Under the pieces are notes generated by a model. It was not told the DNA's origin, did no database searches, and worked only from the letters and a program-made list of their open reading frames with translations. The translations under genes and the position numbers were made by a program. From Casuarina equisetifolia (lineage: Eukaryota; Streptophyta; Magnoliopsida; Fagales; Casuarinaceae), in assembly GCA_028551475.1 (NCBI GenBank), contig CM052358.1, positions 25,880,853 through 25,944,852 on the forward strand: a DNA stretch of 64,000 nucleotides. The letters are read 5' to 3'. Below are positions 23,045 through 35,000 of the stretch, in pieces; position 1 is the stretch's first letter; each line of letters starts with the position of its first letter.

Positions 23045-25060
23045 AGTATTACTGGACAAAGTAAGTTAGAAACATGAAATTGAAAATTTGACAACTTATA
23101 AATTAGTAGCAAGTGAAAGATTGTAATCTAAAGGAGTATTGACATCATCGTAGTAGAACCAAAGCAAACCGACAAAGTTGGATTGTCGATGTCATAGCGC
23201 CACATTTAGGCACCTCACCGAAAAAAATAAAATAAAGAAACGATTCTGCTTTTCAGACCACAATGAATTGTGAATTAAAAAATAAAAACAAATGTGTCAA
23301 CCAATTTGAAAGCTTTTATCATGACATTCCATGATAGGGAGATTATTCTAATCCATGTCATCTAATAGCTTGGTTCCTTTCGCGTGGATGAGGCCAAATG
23401 TGTCAACCAATTCGAAAGCTTTTATCATGTACTTTACTATGTCGGGAGAAGATGGAGTAGGTAAAGAAGTTAAGGAAATAAAATATATGTAATGATGATC
23501 GGTTTATTAACTTGACATTTAGTGATTTAACTTAATGATGAAAGAGTTATAAATTATAGATAATCCTAATTCGTACACCTAAGCATTTGGATGCTTGCAT
23601 GATATAATACTTCATCAAATCAAAAATATTCTTTTTCTTCATATTTTGGTATATGTGCAATAGGTGGGGCTTTTACGAAAATAATGTAACATGTAATAAT
23701 GGGGCCCCATTGACTTAGAATTCTCCTCACGGCGACCAATTATCTCACAACGTAGAAAGCTACAGAGATGATAAAGAAATAACCCAACTTAATCCACTTG
23801 TTAGAGAAATTAAAGGTCTTTTATTGTTCTCTATACTTTCAAAAGAAAAGGTTTTCATTAACCATGTAAGCATTTGTTACACAAGCATGGCTCTTATCGT
23901 TCAATACGATTATTATTCGAAATCGCTTCGAGTACTTACCTCCATATGAATCTCTTGGTGTTGAAAGCCTATTGTCGCTTGGTATTGAATTGGTTGATCT
24001 TTTGATAGGTGCCTTGGGCTTTTACAGTTTTTATTTATAACCATGTTATTTTTTTGGACAAAGTAAGTTACTAGCATGATAGTAATTGTTGCAATAAAAA
24101 AATTATACCGGACTTCAAGCTTATGTAGTTCAGATTTACATATTCATACTAAAAAGATAAAAAATAAAAAATAAAAAAACGAATTTACGACTGATGGTTT
24201 GGTAGTAAGTGAAAAATTGTAATCAAGAGGAGTATTAATTTTATCTTAGTACAGCCAAAGAAAACCAACAAAGCTGGTAATTATCGCTAATCTTTGCTCA
24301 CAATTAGGAACCCCGCCCAGAAAAGGAATATAAAAGAAACGACTCTACTTTTCACAAGGGACGCCCTCCATGGTGGAATATTCTGACCCATATCAGCTAA
24401 TAGCTTGGTTCCTTTCATGTGGACGAGACCAACAATGTGTCATCCAAATCGAAACCTTTTATCTACTATATTGGCGGCAGTTGGAGTAGGTGGAAATTTT
24501 ATAGAAATAGGATATGTGTAATGATGGTTAATTCATTAACTTGACATTTAGTGATTGAATCTCTATCACCTAACCTTTGGATGCTTGCATAACATAATTT
24601 GTTATCCAATTAAAAATATTTTATTCCATATTTTGGTATAGATGGGGTTGGTGGAGCTTTTATGAAAATAATATAACATGTAATGATGGTAATCCATTGA
24701 CTTGGAGTGCTTCTAGCGTTGTCCAATTTCACAATCTAGAAAGCTTTGGAAATGATAAAAGAACCAACCCAATTTAAACTATTTGTTAGAAAAGCCAAAG
24801 CTCTCTTAGTGTTCGTCCTACCATCGGAAGAAAAAAAATATTGGTGGCAGATTGTTTAATGCCTCAATGATTGAGCTCCAGAAGGCACAACGGGTCGATT
24901 TCATTGGCGTATGAGCATCTATTACACAAGCATGACTCTTATCAACAATCCATTATTATCTAAGATCATTCTAAGAAGTTACCTCCATAAGAATTGCCTC
25001 GTATTAAATGCATATTGTGACTTAGTATTGAATTGCTTCATCTTATAAATAAATTGTATA
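23045..25060 (+). repeat. Two tandem copies of a roughly 1-kb noncoding unit
   Basis: Copy 1 (about 23045-24050) and copy 2 (about 24055-25060) share, in order, GGACAAAGTAAGTTA, AGGAGTATTGA/AATT, TCTAATAGCTTGGTTCCTTTC, TTAACTTGACATTTAGTGATT, TTGGATGCTTGCAT and TTACACAAGCATG. Partial relatives lie at 22200-22270 and 47340-47400. No coding potential is seen. Confidence 0.65.
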
Positions 25061-26155
25061 ACTTTTTTTTTTGAAGGATGAAATAAAAAGCTATAATATC
25101 TAATCAGAGAAGGGAAGGGATTTGGCTAAATCCCTTAATATATCCTTTTTAACTCACATGTACTATATATGGCTGAACAAAATAAAATATGGTTTCATCA
25201 TAATTTGAGCACTTATAATTGAACGGTTTGTGTAGTCTTATTTTCTGCCTTCCAACTCCTATGTAGTAAAGATTAAACATGGTACGAAGACTATCAAATA
25301 AGTAGAATTGAGACCACCATTTCAAAGGCCGAAATTTGATAATCCAATTTACAAAGCCTATTTATTAAACAAAACTTGCGACTGCCAACGTTTCTAACAA
25401 AGGTTGGATTAAACAAGCCCGTGACCTTCCACTGGAATACTTTAATCTTTTGAAATTCATGCTGGATGTTGAGTCCTTTTTCTTCTTTTCCCTTCTTTCC
25501 TTTCTTTTTTTTTTCTTTTTCTTTATTTCTTTAACTATTTGTTATTCTACAACTTAAATGAGTGGCTTATGAAATTTGATAGGGAATCAAAATTTTAACA
25601 AAGACTCAAACTTTAAGGTAATACAAATGATTGTACAAGTTTGTACAAGATCTATCTATTTATCCGCTTTCTCAAATAGTTCAGAAACTTGTTTATAGAA
25701 GTTGCAAAATTTTCAAAAGGCTTCCCAACAAATAAGTTTGGAATCACTCAAAAGTTTTAATATCATGATTGCGAGGCTAAATAAATTTTCAAATATTATA
25801 GGCAATATGACATTTTTCTGATGCCTAATTTTGAATGAAATTACCATTAAAATATGACTATTATTTTCAATTATTTCTACTACTAATCGCTAACGCGGTA
25901 GCAAGCGTCCACAGCCTGTTTATGAAACTTATGGAATCATCATTTAAAGTATTTAAACATACCTTGCCACCATGTTCAGCTATTTTCATCCGAGAGGGTT
26001 CAGCATAGTATGGAAAGCTATTTTTGCAAAGTCCCAAGAGACTAGAGGTCAAGGAAAGTTTCTAATACCACTTCTTTTTGCCTTTCACACGACTTGTAAA
26101 TTTCTCTCCACTTTTCTGGTGAAACAAAAATTCCCTTCCTCTACAAGAGAGTAGG
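25061..26155. other. Intergenic region left of the copia insertion
   Basis: AT-rich, with a short C/T-rich tract (25470-25530). No gene is recognised. It is the original 5' flank of TNL2, now separated from it by 5.7 kb of retrotransposon. Confidence 0.4.
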
Positions 26156-26321
26156 TATCACAAAATGAGAACCAGAATTGTGGGAATTTCTCTTTATTGA
26201 ATCACCACAATATTTACAACGTATACAAGGGGTCTTTATATAGACCTATTACAAAACTATATAAGGAAAATAACAATTATGGCAATATTTACATATCAAT
26301 TTAACCTAATATTCCATAACA
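26156..26321 (-). repeat. 3' LTR of the - strand copia element
   Basis: 166 bp, adjoining the purine tract at 26322-26330. It is identical in length to the LTR at 31739 and differs from it by six substitutions. Confidence 0.95.
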
Positions 26322-26328
26322 CTCCCCC

Positions 26329-29300
26329 TCAAGCTGGAGATTTGAACAAGTCAAATACTCTGAGCTTGGAGAGAATATGCCAATGCTGCCTGCTACAAAG
26401 TGCCTTAGTGAATAAATCTGCAGGTTGTTCTTTGGTCGAAATGTGACGTGTTGCAATGATTCCTTGTTGTAGCTTTTCTCGTACATAATGGTAGTCAACT
26501 TCTATGTGTTTCTTTCTCTCATGAAAAATCGGGTTAGCTGCAATTTTCTCAGCTGCTTCATTATCATAGAACAACAGTGCTAGTTGTCTAAGGTAAAAAC
26601 CAAAATCTTTGAGTAATCCCATAATCCATACAATTTCACAGGTTGTGACCTGCATCGCTCAATATTCGGATTCAGCAGAGGAGAGAGAGACAGTGGGCTG
26701 TTTCTTCGATCACCATGAAATTAAGGAGTCCCCAAGCATGATATAGAAACCAGTGGTGACCGTTGAGTCATGGGACATGTGCTGTAATCTGAATCATAGA
26801 AGGCTTGTAATTCTAATTTTGAAGATGAAGGAAACAAGAGGCCTAACCCTGGACAACTTTTAAGGTATCTGATCACTTTCAAGGCTACCTCCATATGTGA
26901 TTGCTTCGGAGCGTGCATGAACTGACTAAGTAACTGAACTGGGAAGGTGATGTCGGGTCTCGTGAGTGTCAAGTAGATCAATCAGCCAACTAATCTCTGA
27001 TATATCGAAGGATCATCAAGTGGTGGATCATGACTTTCTTCCTTAGAACTAGTATCATACTCAATACTGGTGAATTTCTTGTTTTGCTTCATAGGGATGT
27101 TTGAGGGTTTAGAGCCAACGAGCCCTGCTTCAGAGATGAGCTCCAAAGTATATTTTCGCTGACTCAGAGAAATTCCATGTGGGGAACGAGCAATCTCTAT
27201 TCCAAGAAAGAAGTTAGATTGCCTTAGATCCTTCATAGAAAAAGCAGAATTCAAATATGCCTTCAGATCAGAAATGGCATTTGAATTATTTCCTGTGATC
27301 AAGATGTCATCAACATAAATGAGTAAAACAACAAAGGTACTTCCTTGAGATTTGGTGAAGAGAGAATAGTCATGCCAAGACTGTCGAAAACCATAGTCAA
27401 GGAAAGATGTAGTGAACTTAGCATTCCATTACCTAGATGCTTACTTCAGACCATAGAGGGATTTTCGCAATCGACATACTAGACCCTCCCCCTGAGTGCA
27501 AAATCTGGGAGGAAGCTCCATATAAACCTCCTTTAAAAGATCACCATGGAGGAAAGCATTTTTGCACATCCATCTGAAAAAGAGGCCAATGATGGACGAC
27601 AGCAATGGTGACAAGAAGGCGAACAATAACATGCTTGGCAGTGGGAGAGAAAGTGTCTTGATAATCAAAACCTTCCCGTTGACTGTATCTTTTGGCCACC
27701 AAATGGGCCTTATAACATTCAATAAAGCCATCCGCATGATATTTCACCTTATAAACCCATTTACAACCAACTGGACGACGACCTGAGGGTAAAGGAACCA
27801 CATCCCAAGTATGATTGGCCTCAAGAGTAGAAAGTTCAATATTCATGGCAGTGACCCAGTAGGGGTCACGAATGGCCTTATGAAAGAAATAGGGTTTAGG
27901 TATAGCAGAAATGGAAGTAACAAAATGTTGGTAGTGAGGGGTACATTGGTCAAAGGAAATGTAGTTGGAAATTAGGTAAAGGAAAGTAGAAGAAGTAGAA
28001 GGCAAAGAGGGGCAAAGGTAGTTAGTGGTCCAAATGGGAGGTTTGGTAGGGCAACTAGAATGGCGGATGGCCTCAACTGGAGCAGGATCACGGGTGGAGA
28101 GATAGGTGCATCATTAGAAGGTAGAGAAGGATCAAGGGTGGAAAGGGGGGGCGGAGGTGGTGAAGGAATGGGTGGTGTAGGTGGAAGAGAGGGAAGTGTA
28201 GGGTTAAGGTGGTCTATATCAGGTACAGTGGGGTCATCAATGGGTAAAGAGAAGGGTGAGTAGTCTTCCAATGGCGGTATGATGGGAGCTAATGAGGCAG
28301 TCTGACTGTCGGGGGATACGGACGAAGGAGACGCAAAAGGGAAAGTGTCTTCCCAAAAGATGACATCACGGCTGACAAAAAATTTTCCTAAAGAAGGATC
28401 AAAAAGTTTATAGCCCTTTTGATAGGAAGGATAACCCATGAAAACACAAGGGATAGCTCAAGGACTAAACTTGTCACGAACACCTAAAACAGTGGCGTAA
28501 CATTAACAACCAAAGACATGTAAATGATTAAGTAAAGGAGGAACACCAAAAAGACGCTTGTAAGGTGTAAGCCCACTGAGAGGAGAAGAAGGCAGACGGT
28601 TAATAAGGTAAGTGGCGGTCAAAATGCATTCGCCCCAGAAATGAGGTGGAAGATGAGCCTGGCAAAGCAAAGCACGGGCTACATCTAAAAGATGGCGATG
28701 TTTGTGTTCCACAACACCATTTTGCTGAGGGGTGTGAATGCAAGAACTCTCATGAAGGATGCCTTGGGAAAGAAGGAAGGAAGAACACTTAGAGGAGAAA
28801 AATTCAGTCCTATTATCGGAGCGAAGACGTTTAATAGTGGTATTGAACTGAGTGCGAACCATGGAGAAGAAAGTTTGAATGTTGGAGAAAACTTGGCTCT
28901 TGAATTTGAGTAAAAAGGTCCAAGTGGCACGAGAAAAATCATCTACAATGGTCAAGAAATAACGGGCCCCATCATGATTAGGATGGCGATGAGGGCCCTA
29001 GACATCCATGTGAACGAGTTCAAAAATTGAGGTAATGGCAGATGTGCGTGATGGAAACGGTGCACAAGCTTGTTTGGCAAGAGGACAAATGTTGCAAGAA
29101 AATTGATTGGGGCAAGATATGGTCTTGCCATGGGCAAAAAAAGACTTAAGGGAAGAGTGGCCAAGATGCTTATGCCAAAGAGAATAATCATTATTTAAAA
29201 TAGAGTTGCAAATAGGATAGTTATTTTGAGTACACGACAAAGTTGGAATGGAAGACAAATAACTGGAAAAAAACATTAGTAAAATCTTTAGGAATGACAG

Positions 29301-29640
29301 AACAAAGGAAATAGAGTCCCCCTTCAGCCTTGCCGAGCCCAATCAGCACCCCAATCGTACGGTCCTGAAAGACACAAAATTCAGCGAAAAAGATAGCCAC
29401 ACAGTGGTTATCGCGGGTTAGCTTACGAATGGACAAAAGATTGTGGCAAAAATTGGGGGCAAGAAAGACATTTTTCAAAGTTAAATTAGGATTAGGGTGA
29501 AAATGGCCAATATGGGTAACTGGGTTACGGGATTGATCAGGTAATCGGATGGATAGAGGTGTAACAAATTTAAAATGAGAATTTAATAAATTTAAATTAC
29601 ATGTAACGTGGTCACTAGCCCAGAGTCGATAATCCATTTA
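26329..29640 (-). pseudogene. copia pol (protease, integrase, RT, RNase H), multiply broken
   Basis: Reading right to left: the protease active-site codons for WIIDSG are visible at about 29635-29618, but a base is missing right after them, in a G run. GAG-pre-integrase follows (29.4-29.0 kb), then the integrase core with DDFSRATW, SDNRTEF and QQNGVVEHKH (28955-28503), a Pro/Ser linker (28439-28000), and RT (28005-26982) with YVDD at 27306-27317. Two CAA-to-TAA stops interrupt a conserved RT block near 27.43-27.45 kb. RNase H is at 26981-26329. Several frameshifts rule out a functional product. Confidence 0.92.
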
Positions 29641-29960
29641 GTAGAAAAATGAGTGAAAGATGGAGAAATAGCTATAAAATTGGCACTTGGTTCAGAAGGG
29701 CCTATTTGATTGAGTAGGGTGAGGAGCTTTTGTTGTTGGTCAGCAGAGAGGTTAAGGCTCGTAGATCCACCAAAAGTGGTTCCTAGGCTTGGAGAAGCGG
29801 GCCCAAGTAGGCCCAGGGTAGGGGGCCCATGAAAGGATGAGGGCTTAGGGAGGGGCCCATGAGGTGAGGCCTGATCTATAGGAGATGGATAAAAATGAGC
29901 TTCGGTGGAGACTTAGTGGGCTGCAGGACCAGTGGGCTTGCGAAAAGGGGCTCCCCCTTG

Positions 29961-31009
29961 CTATTTGGGCCAACCAGGTAGGTAGCCCATCAGAAGGAAG
30001 CAAGACTCCTTCAAATGGCCAGCTCGCTTGCAATGTGTGCAAGTGGGCCGTGACCCAAAGGATGGGTGGGCTGAGAGACCTGTCGGGCCGTGAGAGGACC
30101 CAGGCGCAGAGTGCTGGGCGGGCTTGTGGGTCTGGCCCGATCTAGAGCCAGAACGAAAATTCTGGCCTGGTCTAGCAAAGCCCATGCGAAGGGTGTCCTG
30201 ACACGAGGAAGAAACATTGTCGCTAGGGCTGTAGCGAAAGTCGGTGAAGGCAGCGGGGTCGCCAAAAAAATGGCTCTGCCGCTGGTGGAGCTCTTGTTTA
30301 GCCATAGAATAGGTCCTCTCCAGGGATGGCAAGACTTCATGGGAGAAAACCTGCATTCGCAGGTTCTGGAACTCGTCTGGCAATCCTATGAGAAATCTCA
30401 TGGATTGCTCCTCCTGCTCGCGAGAACGGAGGTGTTCGTTGATCTTGCAGGTGCAAAGGCCACATTCATAGCGAATAGGAGGGTGTTGAGTCTGTAAATC
30501 GCCCCAAAGAGCCTTGAGGTGAACGAAGAACGTGGTAAGTTCTTCGTTCGAGCAACCAGAGGTGAGGCGGAGATCACCGATGGCTTGGTGGAGACCGTTA
30601 ATCTACGGTCTGCTAGATTTGTCGAAGGACTCCAAGAGAAGCTCCCAAATTTCAGTCACGTATTTGGGATGGGAGACGAGGGGCTCGAGCTCGGGTTCAA
30701 CGGAGTGGATGAGCCAAGTGTGCACGGCGGCGTGAACCTGGTCCTAAATCGCTGCCGCATCGGGTTCGGTTGAACGAGGAAGCCTAATTTGTTACGGGCA
30801 AGACAAACATTCTGAATCTGGTCCGCCCAAAGCCGGTAGTTGGATTCACCAACGAGGCGGCGGGGAACGATGCTACCCGATTGTAAATCCGTTGTGGTGA
30901 GGTGGTAAGGGTCACGGGTGATGGCGGCAGAAGGCATGGTAGGGTGGGAATTAGGATTATTTTGGACATTTGCGGCCATTGAAGCGGCAATGGAGGTATT
31001 TTTGGCCAT
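29961..31009 (-). pseudogene. copia gag with zinc knuckle, frameshifted
   Basis: The N-terminal part (31009-30656) has the copia gag opening with a conserved N-Y-x-x-W block (GESNYRLWADQI). A second open piece (30401-29961) contains the UBN2-type core (FLIGLPDEFQNLRMQV) and a CCHC knuckle CTHCKRAGHLKESC near 30050-30010. A frameshift separates the two pieces. Confidence 0.85.
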
Positions 31010-31051
31010 GGAGACGGTGGCGAACGGTGGTCGGAAAAGAAAAGGTGGCGG

Positions 31052-31515
31052 CTAAGGTTTGAGTGGCAAGATTGTAATTCGAAAAGGGGCAAAGGGTAGA
31101 TCGGGAAAAAATTTTGTACGGCAACTAGGGTTTGGGGGTAAAATTGGAAATATTGGGAATAAGTGAGGGTAATTAGGGAAAAGAAAATGAAGCGGCGGCT
31201 AGGGTTTGGAGGGTAAAAATGTAAATATAAGAAATAGGTGAGGGTATTTAAGGAAGAAAGAAAATTGAGTGGCGGCTAGGGTTGGGAGGGCAAAAAAGTA
31301 AATATGAGGAATAGGTGAGGGTGTTTAGGGAAGAAATAAAATTGAGCGGTGGCTAGGGTTTGGAGGGCAAAAATGTGAATATGAGGAATAGGTGAGGGTA
31401 TTTAGGGAAGAAAGAAAATTGAGCAACGGCTAGGGTTTGGAAGGTAAAAATGTGAATATGAGGAATTGGTGAGGGTATTTAGGGAAGAAAGAAAATTGAG
31501 CAGTGACTAGGGTTG
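31052..31515 (-). repeat. 77-bp minisatellite in the copia leader
   Basis: About six copies with a period of 73-77 bp; CTAGGG cores start near 31125, 31199, 31276, 31353, 31430 and 31507. Each carries a TAGGGTTT or TAGGGTTG string, which on the element's sense strand reads AAACCCTAG. It lies between the primer-binding site and gag, in the untranslated leader. Confidence 0.85.
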
Positions 31516-31738
31516 GCAATGGAGTAAATAAAAAAACACGAGCTGGGGTTGGGTTGGTAAAATGGTAAATAGTAGGGGTAAGTGAAGGTTGTAGTGAGAA
31601 AACGAAGGATTAGGGTGGGATAAAAGATGGATGAACCCTGATTGTGAAAAAAAAAAGGGTCAAGAAGGATGAGAGAAAAATCACCCGAGAGAAAAAAAAT
31701 GGCGGAAGCGTAAGGATCTTAAAAAGCTCTGGATACCA

Positions 31739-31904
31739 TATCACAAAATGAGAACCAGAATTGTGGAAATTTCTCTCTATTGAATCACTGCAATATTTAC
31801 AACGTATACAAGGGGTCTTTATATAGACCTATTACAAAACTATACAAGGAAAATAACAATTATGGCAATATTTACATATCAATTTAACCTAATATTCTAT
31901 AACA
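31739..31904 (-). repeat. 5' LTR of the - strand copia element
   Basis: 166 bp. Its outer edge is 107 bp upstream of the TNL2 start codon. Transcription from this LTR would run away from TNL2. Confidence 0.95.
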
Positions 31905-32011
31905 GGAGGAAACTTGGGAAGTTTCCTCGTGTTGGCTACTTTCTATCTTTTGATACTAAATCAGGTGAGTGTTAGAGTCCTCGAATTAGGCGTTGGATTA
32001 CTGAGTCTCTG

Positions 32012-35000
32012 ATGGCATCAACGAGCACTCAAATAGCCCCTTCATCATCATCATCATCATCATCATCATTATCATCATCATCATCTTCTTCTTCTTCTTG
32101 TTCTTCTCCAATTCCTCCGTGGAAGTATGAGATTTTCCTCAGTTTTCATGGTGAAGACACCCGCAACGGTTATAAAAACCACCTACATCATGATTTGGAG
32201 AGGAATGGGATTATTGTCTTTAGAGATGACATGGGAATGGAACGAGGAGAGCATATTGGTCAGGAGCTATTCAAAGCACTAGAAGAGTCCCTCTATGCAG
32301 TTGTTGTTATCTTAGAGAACTATGCTTTCTCTGAGTGGTGCTTGAGGGAACTGCCAAGATCGTGGAATGCAAGAAAGAAGGTCGCTTGAAGGTTTTTCCA
32401 GTTTTCTATCTTGTTGATCCATCCGATGTGCGAAATCTAAGGGGGAGTTTTAAAACAGCATTCGACCGACATAGAGAAAGAGGGGTTGACGAAGGGGAGT
32501 TGAATTTGTTGGCTACTGCTTTGAAAGAAGTGAGTAACTGCATTCTAGATCCACCAGACATACAAACACAGGAGAGAAGCTTCAGAGAAGCTTCCGCTAG
32601 TAGTAGAGACGACCCTAAGGTTGAGGAAGAGCTTTCTGAAACATGGAGATCTACTCTGACTGAAGCGGGTTATCTCGCCGGTTGGCATGTTCATAACAGG
32701 TATCACCATTATGATCTGCTAACTAAACTTGATTGGCTAATTTCCATAGATTAGAATGTCGAATCTTATTTACTAGCCGAATCAAATCGAGAGGAAGCAA
32801 CTTTTAGTTTGTTTCTCTCTTTTACAGGTCCGAATCAACAGTTATTGAAGAAATCGTTAAAACAGTATTTGAAGGTTTGATGCGTAACTTGCCAGAGGTT
32901 CCCAAGTTTGTCGTTGGAATGGAGTCTCCACTGATGGAAATGTGGAAATTACTTGATATAGGGTCGGATGATGTTCGCTATGTTGGGATCTGTGGAATGA
33001 GTGGAGTTGGTAAGACGACTTTGGCCCGATTAATTTATGAGAGAGTTTCTTCTCAATTTACTGCCAGGTGCTTTGTCCCTTGTATTGGAGAAGCATCCGG
33101 TAGAGACCTTGTTCCCATACAGAAGTATCTTATTTCTAACATCCTTACTGACACAGTGGCAAGCACATTGGATTGTTTTGATACCTACCAGGGAATCCAG
33201 GTGTTAAGTAGCAGATGCGTAGGAAAAGAGTTTTTATCGTGCTAGATGACGTGTGTCAGAAAGAACAGATACAGAGAGAACAGATAGAAGCATTGGCGGG
33301 GAGTCCTAATTGGTTTGGAAGGGGGAGCACAACTCGTCATCTGCTGCACGACAATATTTATAATATTTATGAGGTGAAGGAGTTGAACAACGCCGATGCC
33401 TTAAGCCTCTTTTCTTATAAAGCGTTCAATAAACGTCCTCCTGAAAAAGAGTCTGCAAAGCATTCGCAAAGACAGTCTGAAGAACAGCCTGCCAAACCTC
33501 ATCCCGAAAATGAGTTCGCGGAATTCATTCAAGATATCGTGGATTGTGCGCAAGGACTTCCTTTAGCGCTCGAAATCTTTGGCTCCTACTTATACTTGGT
33601 GAAGGAAAAGAAAATATGGGAGAGTTACCTAGAACGATTGAAAGCAAATCTTCACGAAGATATTCTAAAGAAGCTTAAAGTCACTTTTGATAGACTGGGT
33701 AACGTGGCACAAGATGTATTTATGGATATAGCATGTTTTTTCAATGGATGGCATGAAGATATGGTTAAATCTAAACTAAACAGTTTAGTAGGTAACTCTT
33801 CAGAAAGTATTCTTTTGGACCTTGAACGAAGATGTCTCATAAAGTTTTCAAAGGATAGACAATTGTTTATGCATGACTTGCTAGCCAAAATGGGAAAAAG
33901 AATTGCTGGACATAGCAGATTATGGTGTCCTGAAGATATTGATTCTATATTACGCAAGAAAACTGTAAGTAGAATAGTTTAGATTCTTGCACATTAAAAT
34001 ATAGTTGATACTAATTCTTTTACGTGTTTAGTTTTTATATCTACTGTGCTAATATTTTATTTTATTTTATCTTTTTGGATTTCCAGGGACTTGGTGAGGT
34101 CAAAAGCATTTTCTTGAAACCTTGTTCAGTTACTACGGATTTTTTTTATGAAGCTTTATCTGCTATGCAAAACTTGAAAATGTTTTGGATTGACCCCGGT
34201 AGTCGAGATGGGGGTCGTGGATTACGCGAAGATGAGGATCATAGATTACGCGACATGAGCTGGAAGAAAAAAAGTCTAAAATTCAAGTCAAGCGACGACT
34301 TACGCGTGCTGGGATGGGAGAATTGTCCTTTAACCTCCTTGAGCTCGTTGAGCTCACCTGGGCTTGTTGAGCTTTGTCTGAGACACAACAATATCACTGA
34401 ATTATGGTATGGATATAAGGTAATATTTTCGCTTCCAAAAGTGTAATCTTTTCCTTTTACTTCTTTTCATCCTATTTAACTATTTGTTTATCTGTGACAG
34501 TATCTTTCGCAATTAAAGTACATAGACATGAGCTTCTCACGAAAGTTGACCGAGATACCAAATTTCAGAGGACTCCAAGACCTGGAGGTGCTTAACCTTT
34601 CATTTTGTAAACAGTTATATGCAGTCAACTCCATTGAATGCCTCAGTCACCTCAGAAAATTGTTGTTACAAGGTTGTGATAGTCTTGTACAACTTCCAGA
34701 AAAGCTTAGTTCAACATCTCTCGAAGTTCTGGATCTTTCTAAATGTTCAAAATTGAAAATGTTTCCAGATATTTCTTCTAGCTCAGCATGTGTGAGGAAT
34801 CTTGATATTAGTTCGACTAAAATACAAGAGTTACCTCCCTTGGAAGTAAGATTTTCGTCTTTGGAGAAATTTCATGCCAATAGAGCTTACATTAGAGAAT
34901 TACCATACCACATTAATGCTTCAACAAAACTCAAAGATTTATCTCTTTGTTTTAACTCAAGTATCAGTTTTCAACACCCCACATTCTCAACTTTAAGGTT

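Larger units (their letters stand above)
26156..31904 (-). mobile_element. Complete but degenerate Ty1/copia element
   Basis: 5749 bp, read on the - strand: 5' LTR (31739-31904), primer-binding site (TGGTATCCAGAGC, 31738 down to 31726), long repeat-bearing leader, gag, protease, integrase, RT, RNase H, purine tract (26322-26330) and 3' LTR (26156-26321). The order is typical copia. The two 166-bp LTRs differ at 6 positions. The flanks GTAGG (26151-26155) and GGAGG (31905-31909) differ by one base and are probably an altered target duplication. The outer LTR end reads GATA rather than the usual CA. Confidence 0.95.

Noticed and set aside
28060-30773. Several + strand frames across 28.0-30.8 kb
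   Set aside because: They are antisense shadows of the - strand copia element.
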